Below are positions 42,010 to 47,709 of a DNA stretch of 47,709 nt, in pieces (positions within the stretch are counted from its first letter, which is position 1; each line of letters begins with the position of its first letter). A program made the position numbers and the translations under genes. Origin of the DNA: Paraburkholderia sp. C35 (GTDB lineage: Bacteria > Pseudomonadota > Gammaproteobacteria > Burkholderiales > Burkholderiaceae); the NCBI RefSeq assembly GCF_003121405.1, contig NZ_QBUY01000066.1:1-47709 (forward strand). Direction: 5' to 3'. The notes beneath the pieces are model-generated. The model searched no databases, was not told the DNA's origin, and saw nothing but the letters and a program-made list of their open reading frames with translations.

Positions 42010-42471
42010 TCAGTCGTCGACCGGGATCACCGTGCCTTTGATCTGCGCGGACTTGCCGCGGAACATCGCAACGGTTTCGTTCGCGCGATTCGTCACGCGA
42101 ATATCGTAGATGCCGTTGCGACCGCTCAATGTCTGTTCGACGGCTTCCGCCGTCAGGACGTCACCGCCTTGCACCGGGCGCAGAAACTCGATCGAGCAGC
42201 CGGCGGCGACGGTATTGATGTTGTACGAGTTGCAGGCGAACGCGAATGCAGAGTCGGCCAGCGTGAACATCAGACCGCCGTGACAGATCTCGTGTCCATT
42301 CAGGAAGTCGGGCCGTACGCTCATGCAAAGGCGCGCGTAGCCCGCACGAACTTCGAGAATTTCGATGCCGAGTGCCTTGCTGCACGCGTCGTTCGCATAC
42401 ATGGCTTCAGCGGTTGCGCGGGCGAGTTCGTCGGGCGTCATTGCGTTGCTCGGGTTGGGTTGCGTGGACAT
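42010..42471 (-). CDS. paaI: Phenylacetyl-CoA thioesterase PaaI
   Basis: Hot-dog fold thioesterase of 153 residues that relieves trapped CoA in the phenylacetate pathway. HEICHGGLMFTLADSAFAFACNS is the family core. The start MSTQPNPSN is one base after the paaG stop (TGA-T-ATG). A longer open frame exists but runs through paaG. Confidence 0.92.
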   Translation of the reverse strand: MSTQPNPSNAMTPDELARATAEAMYANDACSKALGIEILEVRAGYARLCMSVRPDFLNGHEICHGGLMFTLADSAFAFACNSYNINTVAAGCSIEFLRPVQGGDVLTAEAVEQTLSGRNGIYDIRVTNRANETVAMFRGKSAQIKGTVIPVDD

Positions 42472-42472
42472 A

Positions 42473-43264
42473 TCAGCGGCCTTCGAAGCGTGGTGCGCGC
42501 TTTTCGATGAATGCACGGACCCCTTCCGCGTAGTCATGCGATGCGCCGAGTTGGCGCTGCATGTCGCGTTCGAGATCGAGTTGCTGATCGAGCGTTTGTG
42601 TTGCGCTCGAGCGCATCGCTTGCTTGATGGCGGCGATGGCGTGCGTGGGCTGCTGTGCCAGTTGCGCTGCAAGCTGAGCCGCTGCGCCCTGGAGGTCGGC
42701 GTCGTCGATCGCTTGCCAGATAAGTCCCCAGCTTTCCGCTTTTTCGGCGCCCAGCTTGTCTCCCGTGATCGCCAGTCCCAATGCGCGAGCCATCCCGACC
42801 CGCTGCGGCAGGAACCACGTGCCACCTGAATCGGGCACAAGCCCGATCTTCACGAAGGCCTGAATAAAGTTCGCAGAGCGTGCGGCCAGCACGAGGTCGC
42901 AGGCGAGCGCCAGATTTGCGCCCGCGCCCGCAGCCGTACCGTTCACGGCAGCGATGACGGGCAGCGGAAGGGCTTGCAGACGACGGATCAACGGATTGAA
43001 GTACTGGTCGATCAGGTCGCCGAGATCCGTCATGGCGCCCGGCGTGAAATCGAGATCGGCCAGATCCTGTCCGGCGCAGAAGCCGCGGCCGGCACCTGTC
43101 AGCACGAGCGCCCGTGCGCCCGCAGCTTCGACTTCGTCGAGCGCTGCGCTCAGCTCCTGATGCATCGCACGCGTGAAGCTGTTCAGCTTGTCAGGGCGGT
43201 TCAGCGTCACGGTAGCGACGTGCGCGGCGGCGTCGATGTCGACGCGAATCGCTTCATAGGACAT
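42473..43264 (-). CDS. paaG: 1,2-epoxyphenylacetyl-CoA isomerase (crotonase family)
   Basis: A 263-residue crotonase-fold enzyme that isomerises ring-epoxide to oxepin-CoA. Oxyanion-hole segments (GRGFCAGQDLADLDF and NGTAAGAGANLALACDLVLA) are present and VPDSGGTWFLPQRVG follows. Catalytic Asp in the PDSGG segment fits PaaG. Within the paa run. Confidence 0.92.
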   Translation of the reverse strand: MSYEAIRVDIDAAAHVATVTLNRPDKLNSFTRAMHQELSAALDEVEAAGARALVLTGAGRGFCAGQDLADLDFTPGAMTDLGDLIDQYFNPLIRRLQALPLPVIAAVNGTAAGAGANLALACDLVLAARSANFIQAFVKIGLVPDSGGTWFLPQRVGMARALGLAITGDKLGAEKAESWGLIWQAIDDADLQGAAAQLAAQLAQQPTHAIAAIKQAMRSSATQTLDQQLDLERDMQRQLGASHDYAEGVRAFIEKRAPRFEGR

Positions 43265-43306
43265 CGGTTGTCTCCTCGTCTCCTGCGGTTTCGTATGTCG
43301 TCTTGT

Positions 43307-44509
43307 TCAGACGCGCTCGATGGCGAGTGCAATACCTTGCCCGACGCCGATACACATCGTGCACAATGCATAGCGGCCACTGATGCGTTCGAGCTGATAT
43401 AGCGCCGTCGTGATCAGACGCGCACCGGATGCGCCGAGCGGGTGTCCCAGCGCGATGGCGCCGCCGTTCGGATTGACGCGCGGGTCGTCATCGCGCAAGC
43501 CGAGTTGACGCAGAACGGCCAGACCTTGCGATGCGAATGCTTCGTTCAGTTCGATCACATCGAACTGCTCGAGCGTCATGTTGAGTTGCTTCAGCAGCTT
43601 TTGCGTAGCGGGCGCCGGCCCGATACCCATGATGCGGGGCTCGACACCTGCCGTCGCCATGCCGAGCACGCGAGCGCGGCGCCGCAGGCCGTATTGCTCC
43701 GACGCTGCGCGGCTGGCGATGAGCAGCGCGCAAGCACCGTCATTGACGCCCGATGCGTTGCCTGCCGTCACCGAGCCATCCGGACGAACAACGCCCTTCA
43801 ATTTGCCGAGCGCTTCGAGCGACGTTTCGCGGGGATGCTCGTCGAGCATCACTCGAACAGGCTCGCCCTTTTTCTGCGGAATCTCGACAGCGACGATTTC
43901 GGGCGCGAGCGTGCCATCGCGTTGAGCGCGTGCAGCCTTCTCCTGACTACGCAGCGCAAACGCATCCTGATCTGCGCGGCTGATGTTGAAGTCGACAGCG
44001 ACGTTTTCGGCTGTCTCGGGCATCGAATCCACACCATATTGACGCTTCATCTGTGCGTTGACGAAGCGCCAACCGATCGTCGTGTCGTAAATCTCCGACT
44101 GACGCGAGAACGCCGACGTCGCTTTACCCATCACGAACGGGGCTCGCGTCATGCTCTCGACGCCGCCCGCGATCATCAGGCTCGCTTCGCCCGCCTTGAT
44201 AGCGCGGGCCGCGGTGCCGACGGCATCCATGCCGGAGCCGCAAAGGCGGTTGATCGTCGTGCCGGACGCGTCAGTCGGCAAGCCGGCGAGCAGCGCTGAC
44301 ATGCGGGCGACGTTCCGGTTGTCTTCACCGGCTTGGTTGGCGCAGCCATAGATCACGTCGTCGAGCGCACGCCAATCCACGCCCGGATTACGTTCGATTA
44401 GCGCCTTGATCGGGACGGCGCCGAGATCGTCGGCGCGGACGTCTTTCAAAGCGCCGCCGTAGCGGCCGAAGGGAGTGCGAATCGCGTCGCAGATAAAAGC
44501 GTCGGTCAT
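43307..44509 (-). CDS. paaJ: 3-oxoadipyl-CoA thiolase
   Basis: A 400-residue thiolase giving acetyl-CoA and succinyl-CoA at the end of the pathway. The acyl-accepting Cys lies in NRLCGSGMDAVG, the His in GGAIALGHPLGASGAR, and the second Cys in CTMCIGVGQGIA. Start MTDAFICDAIRTPFGRYGG at 44509. The same family is called PcaF in the beta-ketoadipate pathway; the context makes it PaaJ. Confidence 0.92.
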   Translation of the reverse strand: MTDAFICDAIRTPFGRYGGALKDVRADDLGAVPIKALIERNPGVDWRALDDVIYGCANQAGEDNRNVARMSALLAGLPTDASGTTINRLCGSGMDAVGTAARAIKAGEASLMIAGGVESMTRAPFVMGKATSAFSRQSEIYDTTIGWRFVNAQMKRQYGVDSMPETAENVAVDFNISRADQDAFALRSQEKAARAQRDGTLAPEIVAVEIPQKKGEPVRVMLDEHPRETSLEALGKLKGVVRPDGSVTAGNASGVNDGACALLIASRAASEQYGLRRRARVLGMATAGVEPRIMGIGPAPATQKLLKQLNMTLEQFDVIELNEAFASQGLAVLRQLGLRDDDPRVNPNGGAIALGHPLGASGARLITTALYQLERISGRYALCTMCIGVGQGIALAIERV

Positions 44510-44648
44510 GTCGGAGTTCCTGCGAAGAGCGGACCGGCAAGCGTGCCGGCCCTTGGACTGCATATTAGTTCGACGTCTGACGCACGTTGAGTCGGCCAGA
44601 AGTTATAGGCCAAAACGTCGGTCAAACGTCCTATGCCGTTCGGTCGAC

Positions 44649-46340
44649 TTACGCGGCAACGGCCTTCGGTTCAACATGAACCCGGCTTTGAACGACGCGG
44701 AAGCGGTTGGCGACGAAAGCGGCATCGGCGAGTGCTGCATTTGCCGCGGGGTTGGCGCCCGTGCCGTGGAAGTCCGAGAACGCGGCAGACTGATTGACGA
44801 ATACACCGCCCGTCAGGTTGATGGAGAGTGCTACACCACCTCGAATCGAGGCTTGCGTTGCTGCTTCGATCACCTTGTCGTCTGTGCTGTAGACGGAGAA
44901 CGTCAGCGCCCCATGCTCCGCGGCGATGCTGCCTGCGAGGTCGAGGGAGTGTTCGGTGGAGTCGGTCGCGATCACAAATGAGATCGGGCCGAACCATTCC
45001 TTCGTGAATTTGGTTTCGTCCTTCGCGGCATCGAGTTGCAACACCAGCGGTGTACGCACACGGGCGCCCGCGAATGCCGGATGTTCGAGCGACTGGCTAT
45101 CTGCGAGAACAGGGCCAAGTTTGCGCGCTTCGTCGATGCGCTGCGCGACACCTTCGTTCTGGATTGCGCCCAGCAGTTCGACAGCGCGAGCGGCATCCGA
45201 GCCAAGCTTCTGGACAGCGCTGCCAATTGCGTCCGCGACGGCCTGGAACGGAATCGTGCCTTCGGCTGTGCGGATGCCGTCACGCGGAACGTAGATGTTT
45301 TGTGGCGCTGTGCACATCTGGCCGGAATACAGCGCCAGCGAGAAAGCGATGTTGCGTGCGGCCGCTTTGATGTCATCGACGGAGTCGATCACGATCTGGT
45401 TGACGCCGGCTTTCTCAGTGAACACCTGCGCCTGGTGCGCATTGCGTTCCAGCCAGGTGCCGTTTTGCGTGCTGCCGGTGAAGTCAATCAGTTTGATTTC
45501 CGGGCGCTTTGCGAGGTTCTGGACGAGTTCGCCGTCGTTCGGCTCAGTCGCGAGCAACGTCACGACATTCGGGTCGAAGCCTGCTTCGCGTAGGACGTCG
45601 CGGGCGACACGCACGGTGATCGCGAGCGGGAGGATCGCGCCCGGATGGGGCTTGACGATGACGGTATTGCCCGTTGCCAGGTCCGCGAACAGGCCGGGGT
45701 AGCCGTTCCACGTCGGGAACGTGCAGCATCCGAGAACGAGGCCCGTGCCGCGCGGCACGATGTTGAAACGCTTTTGCATCGCGAGCGGAGGGTTCTTACC
45801 TTGCGGCTTTTCCCAATGAGCGTCGGCGGGAATGCGTCGCAGCTGATCCCAGGCGTAAGCGACGGCTTCGAGGGCGCGATCCTGAGCATGAGGACCGCCT
45901 GCCTGGAAAGCCATCATGAAAGCCTGGCCTGTGGTGTGCATCACCGCGTAGGCGATCTCGAAACTCAGGCGGTTGAGACGCGCGAGGATCTCGAGGCTCA
46001 CGCCGATCCAGGCTTGCGGGCCTGCTTCGCACCATCCGCGTTGGGCTTGCGCCGCCGCCGTGATCAGCGCGTCGGGCGTCGATTGAGGATAGCGAATGCC
46101 GAGGGGGAAGCCGAAAGGAGATTGCTCCGTTCCGACGGTCTCGCCTGTGCTCGGCTGATCGAGTTCGAAGTTATTGTTCAGATGGGTCTTGAACGCCGAT
46201 TCGCCGTCTGCGTTTGCAGTTTCCCCGTACACTTTGGGACTCGGCATTTCGGAGAACGGGCTCCAGTAGCCGCGGGTCTCGATGGCGGCGAGGGCTTTCT
46301 GCAGCGTGTCTTCGTGCTTCGTAAAGAGTGGATGGGTCAT
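44649..46340 (-). CDS. paaN: Phenylacetate degradation protein PaaN (aldehyde dehydrogenase type)
   Basis: A 563-residue aldehyde dehydrogenase-like protein, without the C-terminal hydratase domain that E. coli PaaZ has, so it is the shorter burkholderial form. The segments NIVPRGTGLVLGCCTFPTWN, KPHPGAILPLA, DFTGSTQNGTWLE and the Cys in ALYSGQMCTAPQNIYVP are visible. It is thought to act at the ring-opening aldehyde step. Start MTHPLFTKHEDTL; a six-codon longer start is possible. Confidence 0.88.
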   Translation of the reverse strand: MTHPLFTKHEDTLQKALAAIETRGYWSPFSEMPSPKVYGETANADGESAFKTHLNNNFELDQPSTGETVGTEQSPFGFPLGIRYPQSTPDALITAAAQAQRGWCEAGPQAWIGVSLEILARLNRLSFEIAYAVMHTTGQAFMMAFQAGGPHAQDRALEAVAYAWDQLRRIPADAHWEKPQGKNPPLAMQKRFNIVPRGTGLVLGCCTFPTWNGYPGLFADLATGNTVIVKPHPGAILPLAITVRVARDVLREAGFDPNVVTLLATEPNDGELVQNLAKRPEIKLIDFTGSTQNGTWLERNAHQAQVFTEKAGVNQIVIDSVDDIKAAARNIAFSLALYSGQMCTAPQNIYVPRDGIRTAEGTIPFQAVADAIGSAVQKLGSDAARAVELLGAIQNEGVAQRIDEARKLGPVLADSQSLEHPAFAGARVRTPLVLQLDAAKDETKFTKEWFGPISFVIATDSTEHSLDLAGSIAAEHGALTFSVYSTDDKVIEAATQASIRGGVALSINLTGGVFVNQSAAFSDFHGTGANPAANAALADAAFVANRFRVVQSRVHVEPKAVAA

Positions 46341-46390
46341 GGCGGGCAAAAGGCTCACTGAACGTTAGAGAAAACCTTGTCGATTTATTG

Positions 46391-46404
46391 ACCGACCGGT
46401 TGGT
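46391..46404. promoter_or_regulatory. PaaR-type operator between paaN and paaF
   Basis: ACCGACCGGTTGGT is a near-perfect dyad (one position off), between the two divergent genes. From memory it fits the TetR-family PaaR operator of betaproteobacteria. It overlaps the TTGACC -35 candidate of paaF (46388-46393). Confidence 0.65.
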
Positions 46405-46476
46405 TGGTGAATGTTAGCATTATTGGGATGTGGCGCGAGTCCCTTGCGCCTGCTGGTAAACACTTAGGAGGAGTGG

Positions 46477-47253
46477 ATGGCATTCGAGAACATTCTGGTT
46501 GAGACGCGGGGCCGCGTCGGTCTGATCACGTTGAATCGTCCGAAGGCGCTGAATGCGCTCAATGACGCTCTGATGGATGAGCTGGGTGAGGCGCTGCGAA
46601 CTTTCGATTCGGATGAGGGCATTGGCGCGATAGTCATCACCGGGAGCGAAAAAGCGTTCGCAGCGGGCGCAGATATCGGAATGATGGCGACCTACTCTTA
46701 TATGGATGTATATAAGGGCGACTACATCACCCGAAACTGGGAAGCTATCCGATCAGTTCGCAAACCGATCATCGCGGCGGTAGCCGGTTTCGCCCTGGGC
46801 GGCGGCTGTGAACTCGCGATGATGTGCGACATCATTTTTGCCGCGGACACCGCGAAGTTCGGTCAGCCAGAGATCAAGCTGGGCGTCATGCCCGGCGCCG
46901 GTGGTACGCAGCGTTTGCCACGTGCGGTCTCGAAAGCCAAGGCGATGGACATGTGCCTGACCGCACGTTTCATGGATGCTGCGGAGGCCGAGCGATCTGG
47001 ATTGGTATCGCGCGTGATTCCTGCAGCGGATCTGATCGGCGAGGCAATCACAGCGGCGGCAACTATCGCCGAGTTCCCTATGCCCGCGGTAATGATGGTG
47101 AAGGAGTCGGTCAACCGCGCGTACGAGTCGACATTGGCGGAAGGCGTGCATTTCGAGCGTCGACTGTTCCATTCGCTGTTCGCGACGGAAGATCAGAAAG
47201 AAGGGATGGCCGCTTTCGTCGAGAAGCGCAAACCTCTCTTTAAGCATCGTTGA
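46477..47253 (+). CDS. paaF: Enoyl-CoA hydratase PaaF
   Basis: A 258-residue crotonase hydrating 2,3-dehydroadipyl-CoA. The oxyanion hole (KAFAAGADI and FALGGGCELAMMCD) is followed by the two catalytic Glu positions in the CELAMMCD and KLGVMPGAGGTQRLPR region. AGGAGG precedes the ATG. It is divergent from paaN and ends just before the rRNA promoters. Confidence 0.92.
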   Translation: MAFENILVETRGRVGLITLNRPKALNALNDALMDELGEALRTFDSDEGIGAIVITGSEKAFAAGADIGMMATYSYMDVYKGDYITRNWEAIRSVRKPIIAAVAGFALGGGCELAMMCDIIFAADTAKFGQPEIKLGVMPGAGGTQRLPRAVSKAKAMDMCLTARFMDAAEAERSGLVSRVIPAADLIGEAITAAATIAEFPMPAVMMVKESVNRAYESTLAEGVHFERRLFHSLFATEDQKEGMAAFVEKRKPLFKHR

Positions 47254-47274
47254 TGACATTGCTCAAAAAACCGC

Positions 47275-47303
47275 TTGCAAGTGATGCCTTGAGTGTCTAG
47301 AAT
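47275..47303 (+). promoter_or_regulatory. Candidate rRNA promoter, distal
   Basis: TTGCAA (47275-47280), 17-base spacer, TAGAAT (47298-47303). Confidence 0.55.
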
Positions 47304-47415
47304 TCCGGTCTTTCGCGCTGCGGACAACGCGGTGCGAAAGAGACGGGGAAGGCCGGAAAGCCAGTATTGACAAGCTTTCCAGTGGAGTCGACGGGTTAAG
47401 AAGTTAAAAAACCGG

Positions 47416-47444
47416 TTGACGAAACGAAAAAGGTTCTTCATAAT
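47416..47444 (+). promoter_or_regulatory. rRNA promoter, proximal
   Basis: TTGACG (47416-47421), 17-base spacer, CATAAT (47439-47444). Good sigma-70 match at the expected distance from 16S rRNA. Confidence 0.75.
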
Positions 47445-47500
47445 CTCGTTTCTCTGCTGCTGACGCAGCAACGCGGTGAAAGCAAGGCGCTTCCCGCGAA

Positions 47501-47510
47501 TGTTCTTTAA
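47501..47510 (+). promoter_or_regulatory. rRNA antitermination boxA
   Basis: TGTTCTTTAA followed by AAAATC, the leader boxA at which the Nus antitermination complex loads. Confidence 0.75.
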
Positions 47511-47697
47511 AAATCAACAGCCGATAAGTGTGGGTGCTCGATGGCGACGCGCGGTGATCTTCGGGTCGCCGAGATAGCGAAAGTAATCGAGTCTCACACA
47601 GAAGTAATTGAGGAAGGTTTGAGTAATCAGATCTTTCGTCAGTGATTTTGAGTGAGCGACCGGTTTCTAACGAAACCGAAAAACAGTAACAGGTTTG

Positions 47698-47709
47698 AAC
47701 TGAAGAGTT
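47698..47709 (+). rRNA. rrs: 16S ribosomal RNA, first bases only
   Basis: The window ends AACTGAAGAGTT, the start of 16S rRNA (which continues TGATCCTGGCTCAG in bacteria). The leader upstream, with two promoters and boxA, confirms it. The exact first base may differ by one. Confidence 0.8.

Noticed and set aside
47367..47395. TTGACA at 47367 as a third rRNA promoter
   Set aside because: No acceptable -10 sequence at 16-18 bases.

Overview
The window is chromosomal DNA of a Burkholderiaceae bacterium, most likely Paraburkholderia or Burkholderia. The evidence is the high G+C and GC-biased third codon positions, the rpe-gph-trpE-trpG-trpD-trpC order, a TetR-type phenylacetate operator, and a betaproteobacterial rRNA leader at the right edge. 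All calls come from reading the sequence; no database search was run.

Layout of the host part. 136-4366 is the ugpBAEC glycerol-3-phosphate importer (minus strand). 4697-6326 is an accessory pair of unrecognised genes, the second apparently broken by in-frame stops. 6420-13669 holds ychF, a UbiH-type monooxygenase, dsbC, an M61 peptidase with an early stop codon, an FMN-dependent azoreductase and ung. 13795-16879 holds a CYTH-domain gene and trpC, trpD, trpG. 35239-38550 holds trpE, a Trp-codon leader peptide, gph and rpe. 38818-40551 holds apaG, a small membrane protein and mltA. 40630-47253 is a phenylacetate cluster, paaN-J-G-I-K divergent from paaF. The right edge holds two rRNA promoters, a boxA and the first bases of 16S rRNA.

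The unusual part is 16863-35224, an integrated phage-like element of about 18.3 kb inserted between trpE and trpG. A 17-bp direct repeat, TCGATCATCAGCAGCAT, marks the junctions and is the first six codons of trpG. TrpG is therefore rebuilt without change of protein, but its ribosome-binding site and upstream DNA now come from the element. A 38-codon trpG stub remains behind trpE. trpE keeps its attenuator, whereas trpGDC is physically cut off from it. The element carries a P4-type tyrosine integrase with 11-bp arm repeats at both ends, a winged-helix replication-like gene, a run of about 16 small genes including a tape-measure-like protein with a lytic transglycosylase domain, a TerS-like and a large terminase, and small HTH and AlpA-like regulators. 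I see no portal, major capsid protein, head protease or recognisable lysis gene, which fits a phage satellite or a reduced prophage.

Two features of the element look new. First, a 17-bp sequence (TTGCAAATGCACTAAGG; 15-bp core identical in all six copies) sits at the boundaries between its functional modules. Second, upstream of the replication-like gene lie three tandem 90-108-nt units that fold into the same architecture (outer stem, inner hairpin, 3' bulge) with diverged, compensating sequences. Their G-U pairs favour a plus-strand RNA. The element also uses TAG as stop in 13 of 32 genes by my count, against 0 of 27 host genes here.
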